A stretch of DNA of 64,000 nt. Source: Salinispora mooreana. Its GTDB lineage: Bacteria; Actinomycetota; Actinomycetes; Mycobacteriales; Micromonosporaceae. The DNA lies in contig NZ_KB900614.1 in NCBI RefSeq assembly GCF_000379065.1, forward strand, positions 4,552,586 through 4,616,585, written 5' to 3'. The position numbers and the translations under genes are program-made. Under the pieces are notes generated by a model. It had not been told where the DNA came from, did no database searches, and was given only the letters and a program-made list of their open reading frames with translations. Position 1 is the first letter of the stretch. Each line of letters starts with the position of its first letter. Shown here one piece after another: positions 27,233 to 36,128 of the stretch.

Positions 27233-27574
27233 GGGCATCCCCTTGTCATTGTCGTATGCCAATTGACAGTGCGTTGCACGGAGGCTACCGCTGTCATGGA
27301 TGCCGGGTTGTTCTGCAATGCTAATGTCGGCAAATCAGGCCATAGGGATGCATTCTGTCATGCGTTGTCTGCATGTCCGCCGGCCGCCGGCGAACAGGTC
27401 ATCCGGCGGCGTATGACCAGGGGTGACGTCAACGGCGAGACCAATGCGGTATGCCGTGCGGCGCTTTTGCCCTGTCCCTGGTTGAGTGTGGCGGATCTCA
27501 GGATTATCAAGGGTCCGCACCTCACGTGTAGCGACGACCCCACTCGGATCGTAATTTCCCTGCAACGGTCCAGC
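27233..27574. other. Intergenic stretch, no gene recognised
   Basis: About 340 bases between the ThDP-enzyme stop and the propeller start, both on the minus strand. It should contain a promoter for the propeller gene. No strong hairpin follows the ThDP stop, and no convincing open frame is present. Confidence 0.5.
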
Positions 27575-29233
27575 CTACTCAGGCTCAGTGCTGGCCTTGC
27601 CCGCAATGAGGTCTGACAAAAATCCTGCCACTACCTGCGGGACGACCTTGCAGTCGAGTAGCAACGTTCCCGGGCGTCCTTTGGCCAGCCAACTGCGCAC
27701 GCTCCACAGGTCAGAGACCCGCCGTACGGTGACCGCGGTGGCACCCAACGATCGCGCGATCCCAGCGAAGTCGGTGTCGCTGAAGGCGGCGGTACGAAGA
27801 TCGGCGCCCTGGGGACCGTACATGTGGACTTCGAAACCGTAGGCCGCGTCGTCATACACGACGACGAGCGCTGACCGCCCGGTGCGGATGAGCGTTTCGA
27901 GCTCGGGTAGGCCCATCAGGGCACCTCCGTCGCCAAGCGCGGCGACGACTAGTCGGTCGGGGCGGCCCACGGCGGCACCAACCGCCCCCGCAAACCCCAG
28001 CCCGATGGTTTGGAATGCGGCGCCCATGAACACCATCGCGGAAGGCTCAGGAACCGGCAGGTATCGTGACGGCCATTCGATGAACTGCCCTCCGTCCAGG
28101 ACGACGGTGCGGTCCTGCGGCAATATCTCGGCGAGCGCCGCGGTCAAGGTCCGGGGGTCGATCCGATCGTCGGTTCCCGCATCGTCGTAGCTCTCGTGCT
28201 CCCATCCGGCCGTCGCGATGTCGTCGGTGACCTCGTCACGCCAGCTCGAGGGGGGTAGGCCACGCGCGTTCACCGCGGTGAGCAGTGCGTCCGCGGCGGC
28301 GGAAGCGTCGCCCGTGACAGTCAGCGTGACCCTGTCGTTGGCGCGTTCGCCTGCTATGCCGATCTGGACGAGAACGGCGTCCGGGTGCAGCAGCTTGCCG
28401 TGGTGCAGGGTAAAGGGGTCCAGGCTGGCACCGAACGCGATCACGAGGTCAGCGGCACCGATGATTGCTGCCGCGCGCGGTGCCGCAAACCCGCCGAAGA
28501 CACCGAGCGACCAGCGATTGCTGCTGAACATGCCACTGGCCATAGTGGTTGTCGCGTAGAGCGCTCCGATTCGTTCACCCAGTTCGATGAGGATCTTGTC
28601 GGCGCCGCTGCGCCATGCTCCCACACCGGCGAGTAGCAGGGGGCTACGCGCCCTGGTGAGGGCCGCAAGGACGGCGTCGAGGCCAGCGGGGGCCAGCGGT
28701 ACTACGTTGGTTGCCGAGGGGCGGAGGGCCGGCGTGTGTTCAGATACCTCTACCGAGATCATGTCATTGGGTACGCATAGCACGACAGGCTGGGACGCCG
28801 ATCGGGCGAGCTCGAGTGCGTCCACGGCCGTCCGGAGTGCGGTCTGGTGATCAGCGATCCGTAGTACTGGCGCCGGAACCGACCCCACAAATGCAGTCTG
28901 GTCGATGTCGTGTGGGCGAAGGCCGTGCGACGGCGCGTCACCGCAGATCACCAAAGCGCCGCTGCCGTGCTTGGCCGCCTCGGCGAGAGCGGTGGCGATG
29001 TTGGTCAACCCGGGGCCGTGTGACGTGGTGCATATCGCTACGTGTCCGGTGGCGCGGTGGTAGGCGTCGGCCATCGCCATCGCTCCTCCTTCATGCCGGG
29101 CCGGCACGTACGAGATGCCCGCACCGGTGAGCCCTGCGGTGAGCAGGATGTTTCCACCGCCGACCACGCCGAAGGCATGACGGACACCGAGGTCCGCCAG
29201 TATCCGGCCGAGGGCCGTCGCCACCACCGCCAT
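27575..29233 (-). CDS. Thiamine-diphosphate-dependent enzyme, acetolactate-synthase-like
   Basis: A 552-residue protein with the three-domain ThDP layout. The PYR domain has the activating Glu48 in PARHEGGAMAMADAY. A central domain has LLLAGVGAWRSGADKIL. The PP domain holds the ThDP/Mg motif beginning ALGDGGALMGLPELETLI, ending VVVYDDAAYG, where Asp replaces the more common Asn. GGAGGACGGC precedes ATG 29233. Relatives decarboxylate alpha-keto acids and often join two of them as acyloins (ScyA for scytonemin, carbazole-alkaloid enzymes). It lies 41 bases after an aryl-pyruvate-type methyltransferase gene, which suggests that enzyme's product as substrate. Confidence 0.85.
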   Translation of the reverse strand: MAVVATALGRILADLGVRHAFGVVGGGNILLTAGLTGAGISYVPARHEGGAMAMADAYHRATGHVAICTTSHGPGLTNIATALAEAAKHGSGALVICGDAPSHGLRPHDIDQTAFVGSVPAPVLRIADHQTALRTAVDALELARSASQPVVLCVPNDMISVEVSEHTPALRPSATNVVPLAPAGLDAVLAALTRARSPLLLAGVGAWRSGADKILIELGERIGALYATTTMASGMFSSNRWSLGVFGGFAAPRAAAIIGAADLVIAFGASLDPFTLHHGKLLHPDAVLVQIGIAGERANDRVTLTVTGDASAAADALLTAVNARGLPPSSWRDEVTDDIATAGWEHESYDDAGTDDRIDPRTLTAALAEILPQDRTVVLDGGQFIEWPSRYLPVPEPSAMVFMGAAFQTIGLGFAGAVGAAVGRPDRLVVAALGDGGALMGLPELETLIRTGRSALVVVYDDAAYGFEVHMYGPQGADLRTAAFSDTDFAGIARSLGATAVTVRRVSDLWSVRSWLAKGRPGTLLLDCKVVPQVVAGFLSDLIAGKASTEPE

Positions 29234-29273
29234 GCCGTCCTCCGATCCGTCCCTGCGCTGTCTGCTGCCGCTG

Positions 29274-30314
29274 TCAGGCCAGCTCGAAGATGACCTCGCC
29301 GACGGTCATCTCGATGCGGTTGGTGCGGACCAGGCTCCAGCCTCCTTCTTCGAAGACCCCTTCCCAGTCGGCGATGGTGGGCAGCGTGATATCCATCAGG
29401 TCGTGGCCCAGTTCGAACCCGAGAACGAAGATTGGCAGATCGGTGTCAGCGACCCCCTCCACCCGGGTAGCGTCGCCGAGAAGTAGACGGCGTGTCGAGG
29501 GGAAGCACTCTCGCAGCCGGCGCAGTGTGGCAACACACTGTTCTTTCGGCCAGAAGTCGTGTCCCATCATGAAGCATGTCACGAGATCTACGTCGGCGAA
29601 TTCGGGTCGTCGCTGCAAGTTGAGTACGTCCGCCTCGAAGAACGAGGTCTGGTTCGCTAGTCCAGCCGCGGCGGCGTCGCGCCGGGCGTCGTCGAGGGCC
29701 GGCCGAGCGAGGTCGATGCCGATACCGCGGGCCGCCGGGTGTCGGTTGAGTACGTCGATCAGCCGGCCACCGCTGCCACATCCTAGATCGGCCACGACCC
29801 TGATGTCGTATCCCAACCGCTCGACGGCAGCCCAGAACGTGCTGTCATAGCACAGCTCGTTGATTTCACGGCACGCGTAGGCAATGGCCGCGGAGTCACG
29901 CTGGTAGTAGGCACCAACTCGGTTGCGCTTCACCAGGGAGTGTGGCATCTGCCGGAAGAGTTCCGCGCTGCCCCGGGTCAACCAGTGGAAGAAGGACTTG
30001 GTCCGGTAGGTCTCGTTGAAATTCGCGGACACTCGTATTGTCGTGCCCTCGCGCTTGACCACTTCGACGGCTGCCAAGGCCCGGGATAAGCCCACCATGG
30101 ATGTCGCATCGAGTCCGTGCGTGGCTGCGAACTCGACGGCGTTTATCTCTTTGGCGGCCCTTAGTTCATCGAGTAGGCCGATCTCCCACGCGGCGGCGAT
30201 CGCCCAAGCGCCGACGGCGGAATTGAAGATGGAGGTCACCCGCCGGACGGCGCCGTCGACCGTGCCGCCGTTCGCGGCAGTGTCTCCCTCCTGCGCCCTG
30301 GCCGAGTGTTCCAT
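29274..30314 (-). CDS. Alpha-keto-acid C-methyltransferase, MppJ/MarI-like
   Basis: A 346-residue protein. A helical N-terminal dimerisation domain (residues 20-130) is followed by a SAM-binding Rossmann fold with ADLGCGSGGRLIDVL at 175-189. The region TCFMMGHDFWPKEQC places His252-Asp253, and LGFELGHDLMD places His304, the pattern of the non-haem iron ligands of phenylpyruvate C3-methyltransferase MppJ. Family members methylate the beta carbon of phenylpyruvate or indolepyruvate. The ATG at 30314 has GAGGAGG six bases upstream. It forms an operon with the ThDP enzyme and is divergent from the EBO operon. Confidence 0.75.
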   Translation of the reverse strand: MEHSARAQEGDTAANGGTVDGAVRRVTSIFNSAVGAWAIAAAWEIGLLDELRAAKEINAVEFAATHGLDATSMVGLSRALAAVEVVKREGTTIRVSANFNETYRTKSFFHWLTRGSAELFRQMPHSLVKRNRVGAYYQRDSAAIAYACREINELCYDSTFWAAVERLGYDIRVVADLGCGSGGRLIDVLNRHPAARGIGIDLARPALDDARRDAAAAGLANQTSFFEADVLNLQRRPEFADVDLVTCFMMGHDFWPKEQCVATLRRLRECFPSTRRLLLGDATRVEGVADTDLPIFVLGFELGHDLMDITLPTIADWEGVFEEGGWSLVRTNRIEMTVGEVIFELA

Positions 30315-30625
30315 GGTCATCCTCCTCTTTCGGTGATCAGTCCTGCACCTCATCCTGAAGAGGGAAACCAGCGGAGAGCACCTTCACAAGTGCGGTCACC
30401 AGCGGCGATGTCGGCAAGCACTTCATAGCAGCTCGGGCACCGAAATCAGATGCGCATTCTTCGAGAAGGCGGTGCGGCAGCTGGCTCGACAATGATCCAG
30501 TACCCACCTTCGGTGCCACCGCCACGAAATCCCGGAGAACACGGCATCGGGTCGTGTCCGGACGGCTGGCATCGGAGCTGAGTACGTCCAAGAGTGGCAT
30601 GGGTTGTGGAGTGGGGGATGGCCTT
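30315..30625. promoter_or_regulatory. Divergent promoter region between the methyltransferase pair and the EBO operon
   Basis: About 310 bases separate the two divergent starts. It must carry promoters for both directions, consistent with co-regulation. I saw no long perfect palindrome and no recognisable gene. Minus-strand open frames here are shadows. Confidence 0.5.
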
Positions 30626-31765
30626 ATGGCAACAGGTGTCTGGCTGATCGGCGCACGTGGTTCTGTCGCGGTGACGAGCATCGTCGGAGCCGCGGCGATT
30701 AGATCCGGTCTCGCCGAGCCGATCGGATGTGTGCTGGAGCTGCCGCTGCTGCGCACGAACGTCGCACCCGGGATCGAGGATCTCACCTTCGGGGGCCACG
30801 ACATAGCCACCACCCCACTGGCGAAGAGAGCTGAGGCGCTTGCGGCCGCCGGTGTACTGCCGGGGCCGATCGTCTCGGCGGTCATGGCGGACGTCGCCGC
30901 CGCCGAGCAGGAACTGTGCCCTACCCCGTCGGCGTCGACCCAAGGTCAGGCTGCCGAGGCCATCGCGCGGGATATCCGAGGCTTTCGGGAACGGCACGGG
31001 CTGGAACGCGTGGTGGTGGTGAACGTGTCATCGACGGAGGCGGCACCCCCACCACACCCCGCCCACGCGACATTCGATGCGCTGCGGCTCGCCATGGCCA
31101 CGGCACACCCCGTGCTGCCGCCCAGTTCGCTGTACGCGTACGCAGCATTTCAGGCCGGATGTTCCTATGTTGACTTCACGCCATCGACGGGTGCGCGGTT
31201 GCCCGCGTTGGCGGAACTGGCCCGGCGCAGCGCGTTGCCCTACGCCGGACACGACGGAAAGACCGGTGAGACCCTGGTCAAGTCGGTGTTGGCACCGATG
31301 TTCGCGATGCGTCATCTGCCGGTCCGCACCTGGTCCGGGACGAACCTGCTCGGCGGCGGCGACGGCGCGAACCTCGCCAGGGCCGGGGCAAACGCCGCGA
31401 AGGCAGGCAGTAAGCAGCGGGTGCTGGCCGAGACCCTGGGGTACGAACCACAGGGCACCACCCGGATCGAGTACGTCGACGACATGGGTGACCACAAGAC
31501 TGCATGGGACCTGGTCACCTTCAACGGCTTCCTCGGCGCGGCCATGCGGATGGAGTTCACCTGGCACGGCTGTGACTCGGCGCTCGCCGCACCACTGGTT
31601 CTCGATCTCGCGCGGTTGATGGCAGCCGCGCATGCCGCTGGGCGTACGGGTCCGCTGGCCGAGCTGGGGTTCTTCTTCAAGGACCCGCTCGGCGATGGGC
31701 CGCACGCACTCGGCGAGCAGTGGGCCGCCCTGGTCGCACTTGTGCGGGGACTCGGCGATGCCTAG
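30626..31765 (+). CDS. Inositol-3-phosphate synthase-like protein of the EBO operon
   Basis: A 379-residue protein. GARGSVAVTSIVGAAAI is the NAD-binding loop, VVNVSSTEA and LYAYAAFQAGCSYVDFTPS follow, and GHDGKTGETLVKSV with GTNLLGGGDGANL corresponds to the active-site region of myo-inositol-1-phosphate synthases. Those enzymes make inositol 3-phosphate from glucose 6-phosphate, but relatives in EBO-type operons may act on another sugar phosphate. ATG 30626 is chosen by the GGGGGA upstream and the conserved start. Its stop overlaps the EboC start by eight bases. It is the first gene of a seven-gene overlapping operon. Confidence 0.85.
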   Translation: MATGVWLIGARGSVAVTSIVGAAAIRSGLAEPIGCVLELPLLRTNVAPGIEDLTFGGHDIATTPLAKRAEALAAAGVLPGPIVSAVMADVAAAEQELCPTPSASTQGQAAEAIARDIRGFRERHGLERVVVVNVSSTEAAPPPHPAHATFDALRLAMATAHPVLPPSSLYAYAAFQAGCSYVDFTPSTGARLPALAELARRSALPYAGHDGKTGETLVKSVLAPMFAMRHLPVRTWSGTNLLGGGDGANLARAGANAAKAGSKQRVLAETLGYEPQGTTRIEYVDDMGDHKTAWDLVTFNGFLGAAMRMEFTWHGCDSALAAPLVLDLARLMAAAHAAGRTGPLAELGFFFKDPLGDGPHALGEQWAALVALVRGLGDA

Positions 31766-32621
31766 CCCAGGTGCCCTCGCCGAACTCGTACGAGCCCCAG
31801 CCGCGCTGACCGTGCCGGGCGATGTGGTGACCGGCGCGACGGCCGCCGGAGTCCTGGGGTGGCGCACCGCCGGTCTGGCGACTTCGTCCATCCTCCTCTA
31901 CTGGGCCGGGATGGCCGGCAACGACTGGGCCGATCGGGAAATCGATGCGCGCGAAAGACCCGAGCGGCCGATTCCGTCGGGTCGTGTCTCGGCGCGATAC
32001 GCCCTGGGCGCTGCGGCTACGCTGACCGGTGCCGGTGTTCTGGCCGCCATGGTAGCGGGAGGAAAGAGCGCCTTGCGCGTCGCGGTGCCGCTCGCGGGGG
32101 CGATCTGGACATATAACCTGCGTGCCAAGAACGGTCCCGTGAGCCCAGCAGCGATGGCCACCTGCCGAGGGCTCGACGTGTTGCTCGGGGCAGCCAACGG
32201 GCGCATCTGGCCCGCGGTGCCGGCGGCCCTGACGGTCGCCGCGCATACCTACACCGTCACCATGCTGTCTCGCTGTGAGGTCAGCGGCGCCCGATCGCAG
32301 TTGCCGGCGACAACCCTCGCCGGCACGGCCATGGTCGCGGTGCTCGCCGCTGGCCGTCGCCGAGTGGTACCCGTCCGCCGCCGAGCGGTACCCGCCGCAC
32401 TTGCTGCCTGGTATGCGGCTCGATACGGGTTGGCTCAGGGGCGGGCCGTGGCGGATCCCACCGCCACGCGGATCCGGGCCGCTGTCGGCACGGGTGTCGT
32501 CGCGCTGCCAACCCTGCAGGGGGCGCTGACCGCCCGCTATGGGCGGGCTGCCGTGGGCTTTGCCGTTGCCGCAGGTGCGCCGTTGGCGAGCCGGCTCGCG
32601 AAAAGAGTGGCGTTGACATGA
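31758..32621 (+). CDS. eboC: UbiA-family prenyltransferase EboC
   Basis: A 287-residue membrane protein with about eight hydrophobic helices. The first Asp-rich motif is NDWADREIDARERPERPIPS, the metal- and diphosphate-binding signature of UbiA enzymes, in the version typical of the EboC/SCO6750 subfamily. A second, weaker motif region follows near residue 160. UbiA enzymes transfer a prenyl chain or other diphosphate-linked group to an acceptor within the membrane. Overlaps with both neighbours indicate tight co-translation. Confidence 0.85.
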   Translation: MPSPGALAELVRAPAALTVPGDVVTGATAAGVLGWRTAGLATSSILLYWAGMAGNDWADREIDARERPERPIPSGRVSARYALGAAATLTGAGVLAAMVAGGKSALRVAVPLAGAIWTYNLRAKNGPVSPAAMATCRGLDVLLGAANGRIWPAVPAALTVAAHTYTVTMLSRCEVSGARSQLPATTLAGTAMVAVLAAGRRRVVPVRRRAVPAALAAWYAARYGLAQGRAVADPTATRIRAAVGTGVVALPTLQGALTARYGRAAVGFAVAAGAPLASRLAKRVALT

Positions 32622-33535
32622 GTAACTCACGCCCGAGCACATCGAACAGCTTTGCCCCCACATCAGGGGGTACGGGGCTGAGATTTGGTTACGGGACCAA
32701 CGGACTGACCAACCACCGGTTGGCAGATGCCCTGCGCATCCTGGCCGACCTCGGCTATGCCGGCGTCGCGCTCACCCTCGACCATGCCCACCTTGACCCG
32801 TTCGCCCACGACGTGGCCAGGCGCGTTGCCACCGTCGCCCGACTGCTTGACCGACTGGGCCTCTCGCTGGTGGTAGAGACCGGTGCCCGCTATCTGCTTG
32901 ACCCGTGGCACAAGCATGTGCCCACACTCCTCGACGACGATCCTGCGCGACGGCTGGGGTACCTCCGCCGCGCGGTGGCAATCGGGTCGGACCTCGGCGC
33001 GGAGGCGGTGTCGTTCTGGGCCGGGGCGCGCCCACGGGGGGTCGCGCCGTCGGCTGCCTGGAACCGCCTGACCGCCGGCTGTGCTCAGGTGGTTGAGTGG
33101 GCGCAGACGGCGGGGGTGACGCTGGGCTTCGAACCGGAACCCGGCATGCTGGTGGCGGACATCGCCGGCTGGCGACGCCTGCACGACGCGCTCGACTGTC
33201 CGCCAGGATTCGGAATCACGCTGGATATCGGGCACTGTCGGTGTCTTGAGACCAGTTCCGTGCCGGAATGTGTCGCCGCTGTCGCGGGACATCTGGTGAA
33301 CGTGCAGATCGATGACATGCGACGCGGAGTGCACGATCACTTGCCGTTCGGTACCGGCGAGATCGACTTCCCGCCCGTGCTGCGGGCCCTGGTCGAGGCC
33401 GACTATCAGGGGTTGGTGGCGGTGGAACTGCCACGGCACTCACATGCGGCGCCGACCTTGACCGCCGAGTCGATCGCATTCTTGCGCGCTGCGGAAGAGG
33501 CCGCGAGAAAGGAGTCTGATGATCAGATTGGATGA
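32618..33535 (+). CDS. Sugar phosphate isomerase/epimerase-like TIM barrel
   Basis: A 305-residue protein of the AP-endonuclease-2/xylose-isomerase-like barrel superfamily. Metal-site candidates are Glu in GFEPEPGMLV, Asp/His in ITLDIGHCRC, the NVQIDDMRRGVHDHLPFGTG stretch and the final Glu in AVELPRHSH. ATG 32618 overlaps the EboC stop (ATGA). Family enzymes isomerise or epimerise sugars and polyols; a ketose or inositol-derived substrate supplied by the first gene is plausible. An alternative name is an EboE-like paralogue. Confidence 0.8.
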   Translation: MSNSRPSTSNSFAPTSGGTGLRFGYGTNGLTNHRLADALRILADLGYAGVALTLDHAHLDPFAHDVARRVATVARLLDRLGLSLVVETGARYLLDPWHKHVPTLLDDDPARRLGYLRRAVAIGSDLGAEAVSFWAGARPRGVAPSAAWNRLTAGCAQVVEWAQTAGVTLGFEPEPGMLVADIAGWRRLHDALDCPPGFGITLDIGHCRCLETSSVPECVAAVAGHLVNVQIDDMRRGVHDHLPFGTGEIDFPPVLRALVEADYQGLVAVELPRHSHAAPTLTAESIAFLRAAEEAARKESDDQIG

Positions 33536-34148
33536 ACTCCGCACCGCACTGTCCGCCGTGACCGATCAGGCTTGGCTGGCGGACGCGGTCGCATCGGTCG
33601 CGGTGGACCCAGCCGCGGTTGAGCTTCGGTTCGCCGAAGCGGCCCGGCGTGGCGGAAGAGCGGAGCTTTCCGTCGCCCCACGCTGGAGCGCTGACGAAGC
33701 CGTACGGACGCTACTGTTAGCTGCGCTCCCCGTGGCTGAGACGAGCACTTGGGCGCAGAATCTGTACTGGCATGGTGATGCTGGGGAAAAGCGGGCCGTG
33801 TTGAAAGCGCTGGCGTTGTTGCCGGTCGGCGATGAATGCCTCGTGTTGTTGCACGACGCGATCCGCAGCAACGACCCACGACTGCTAACCGCTGCCCTTG
33901 GTCCATTCGCACGGCGGTTGGACCAAGCGATGTGGCGGCAGGCAGTGCTCAAATGCGTGTTCATGGCAGTCCCGCTAAACCAGGTGGAGGACCTGGCGCG
34001 CCGGGCTGACTCCGAGCTCGGAAGAATGCTGAGCGATGTGGCCGAGGAACGTGCGGCTGCTGATCGGAAAATGCCCGACGATGCGCTGGAACTGCTTGCG
34101 TCGATTGAATCGTCCATCAATTTGGAGGCGTGTGATGCGCATTTTTGA
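33519..34148 (+). CDS. eboA: EboA-family protein
   Basis: A 209-residue, helical, soluble protein. Segments WAQNLYWHGDAGEKRAVLKA, LALLPVGDECLVLLHDAIRSN and VLKCVFMAVPLNQVEDLARR match the EboA family, which has no known biochemical activity. It overlaps the preceding gene by 17 bases and the following EboB gene by 14. Its position inside the run of Ebo genes is the main support beyond these segments. Confidence 0.8.
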   Translation: MIRLDELRTALSAVTDQAWLADAVASVAVDPAAVELRFAEAARRGGRAELSVAPRWSADEAVRTLLLAALPVAETSTWAQNLYWHGDAGEKRAVLKALALLPVGDECLVLLHDAIRSNDPRLLTAALGPFARRLDQAMWRQAVLKCVFMAVPLNQVEDLARRADSELGRMLSDVAEERAAADRKMPDDALELLASIESSINLEACDAHF

Positions 34149-34989
34149 CCCCCATATTCACATGACCTCACGGACCACGGACGACTATGTGCGGATGGCG
34201 GATGCGGGAGTGCGTGCCGTGGTCGAGCCGGCGTTCTGGCTAGGACAGCCGCGCACCAACGTCGGATCTTTTGTCGACTATTTCGACTCGTTGGTCGGTT
34301 GGGAGCCGTACCGGGCGAGCCAGTTCGGTGTTCGTCACCACGCGACGATCGCGCTGAATCCGAAGGAGGCCAACGATCCGCGCTGTCGCGACGTGCTTGA
34401 CGTGCTACCACGTTATCTGGACAAGGATGGGGTCGTCGCTGTCGGCGAGATCGGCTACGACTCGATGACCTCCGAGGAAGATTCAGCATTCGAGGCACAG
34501 TTGAACCTGGCGATCACCCACGGCCTGCCCGCGTTGGTGCACACGCCGCACCGGGACAAGGTGCGCGGTATTCGGCGCAGCCTCGCGGTCATCGGCGCGT
34601 CCGGAATCGACTCCGGCCGCGTGGTTATCGATCACCTCAATGAGGTTACGGTCGAACTGGTCCGAAATTCTGGCTGTTGGCTCGGATTTTCCATCTACCC
34701 GGAAACCAAGATGTCGCCGGCGCGAATGGTGGAACTGATGAGACGGTACGGCACCGATCGTGTATTGATCAACTCAGCGGCGGATTGGGGTCATTCCGAT
34801 CCGCTGCTCACCAGGGCCACCGGTGAGGCGATGCTTACCTCCGGCTTCGGGGACGACGATGTTGACCGGGTGTTGTGGCGAAACCCGATGGAGTTCTACG
34901 GCCAGTCCGGCCGGCTCGACCTGACCGGGGCTGGCGGGACCGGGCTGCCCTTTGCGGGCAACTCGATTCGGCGTGGTGGCAGCCGATGA
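34135..34989 (+). CDS. eboB: TatD-family metal hydrolase EboB
   Basis: A 284-residue amidohydrolase-fold protein. The metal ligands are visible: DPHIH (His7, His9), GEIGYD, LVHTPH, DHLNE and a late Asp in INSAADWGHSD. TatD-type enzymes are metal-dependent nucleases or phosphoester hydrolases; in EBO operons the substrate is unknown. GGAGG lies before ATG 34135, inside the EboA coding region. A longer upstream frame is a false extension. Confidence 0.85.
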   Translation: MRIFDPHIHMTSRTTDDYVRMADAGVRAVVEPAFWLGQPRTNVGSFVDYFDSLVGWEPYRASQFGVRHHATIALNPKEANDPRCRDVLDVLPRYLDKDGVVAVGEIGYDSMTSEEDSAFEAQLNLAITHGLPALVHTPHRDKVRGIRRSLAVIGASGIDSGRVVIDHLNEVTVELVRNSGCWLGFSIYPETKMSPARMVELMRRYGTDRVLINSAADWGHSDPLLTRATGEAMLTSGFGDDDVDRVLWRNPMEFYGQSGRLDLTGAGGTGLPFAGNSIRRGGSR

Positions 34990-36128
34990 GGCTGCGTGAT
35001 GCCGAGGGGCGGCTTGCGCACCTGAGCTACTGCACCAACGTGCATCCGGCCGAGGATCTGGACGGCATCATCGCTCAATGCGATACGTACGCTCTTGCTG
35101 TTCGTGAGCGACTCGGTACTGATGTGCTCGCCCTGGGGCTTTGGCTGGCTGCACCGGTCGCTGCTGAACTCGCCGCCAACCAGGCCAAGCGTAGGCGACT
35201 ACGCCGGGAACTGGACCTGCGGGGACTGGAAGTCGTGACCCTGAACGGCTTTCCGTATCAGGCCTTCCATGCGCCGGTGGTCAAGCACGCCGTCTACCAG
35301 CCGGACTGGACAACCCCTGATCGACTCACGTACACGGTGCACCTCGCGACGATTCTCGCCGACCTGCTACCGGAGGACGCGGCGCGTGGCTCGGTCTCCA
35401 CGCTGCCGCTGGCCTGGCGGGCGCCGTGGAACGCCATCCGGGCGCAGCGGTGCCGGCAAGGGTTGGATCAACTCGCGGCCGAACTAGCGGCCCTGCACAA
35501 ACGGACCGGCCGTGTGATCCGGGTCGGGTTCGAACCAGAGCCGGGCTGCGTCGTGGAGACCACCGCTCAGGCAGTTGAACTGCTGTCCGGCGTCGACACC
35601 CGGTGGCTGGGTCTCTGCCTGGACCTCGCGCACCTCGCCTGCTCCTGGGAAGACCCGAGTACCGCACTGGCCGCGCTGCGTACTGCCGAATTGCCCATAG
35701 TGAAGGTGCAGATCTCCGTCGCCCTCGCCACGGACACACCCGCCGCTGACGCCGAGTCGATTCGTCGTTATGTCGAGCCACGCTTCCTACACCAGACGCG
35801 AAACTGTTTCGGAGAGGGTGCCGACGATGTGGACGAGGCAATCCGGGACGGCCTGCGCGGGCCGTGGCGAATCCACTACCACGTGCCGCTGCACGCCGCG
35901 CCCGCCGCGCCCCTCAGGACGACGGTGCCGGTGCTCCTTGATGCGCTGCGCTCCCTGCTGACAGAAGGCGACGGCTGTGACCACTTCGACGTCGAAACAT
36001 ACACGTGGAATGTACTGCCGAGAGATCATCGACCGGAAACGCCGGCACAACTCGCCGCTGGTATAGCGGCAGAACTGGCCTTCGCTCGGGCCGAACTCAC
36101 CGCTCTTGGCCTCGGTGAGGTGCAGTGA
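34986..36128 (+). CDS. eboE: Metabolite traffic protein EboE (TIM barrel)
   Basis: A 380-residue protein. It begins HLSYCTNVHPAEDLDGI, the EboE hallmark, followed by NGFPYQAFHAPVVKHAVYQP, the Glu-rich IRVGFEPEPGCVV strand, LDLAHLACSWEDP, and the C-terminal HFDVETYTWNVLP. This is an AP-endonuclease-like barrel with a family-specific ending. In cyanobacteria the ebo genes are needed to move scytonemin precursor to the periplasm. ATG 34986 overlaps the EboB stop (ATGA). Confidence 0.85.
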   Translation: MRLRDAEGRLAHLSYCTNVHPAEDLDGIIAQCDTYALAVRERLGTDVLALGLWLAAPVAAELAANQAKRRRLRRELDLRGLEVVTLNGFPYQAFHAPVVKHAVYQPDWTTPDRLTYTVHLATILADLLPEDAARGSVSTLPLAWRAPWNAIRAQRCRQGLDQLAAELAALHKRTGRVIRVGFEPEPGCVVETTAQAVELLSGVDTRWLGLCLDLAHLACSWEDPSTALAALRTAELPIVKVQISVALATDTPAADAESIRRYVEPRFLHQTRNCFGEGADDVDEAIRDGLRGPWRIHYHVPLHAAPAAPLRTTVPVLLDALRSLLTEGDGCDHFDVETYTWNVLPRDHRPETPAQLAAGIAAELAFARAELTALGLGEVQ

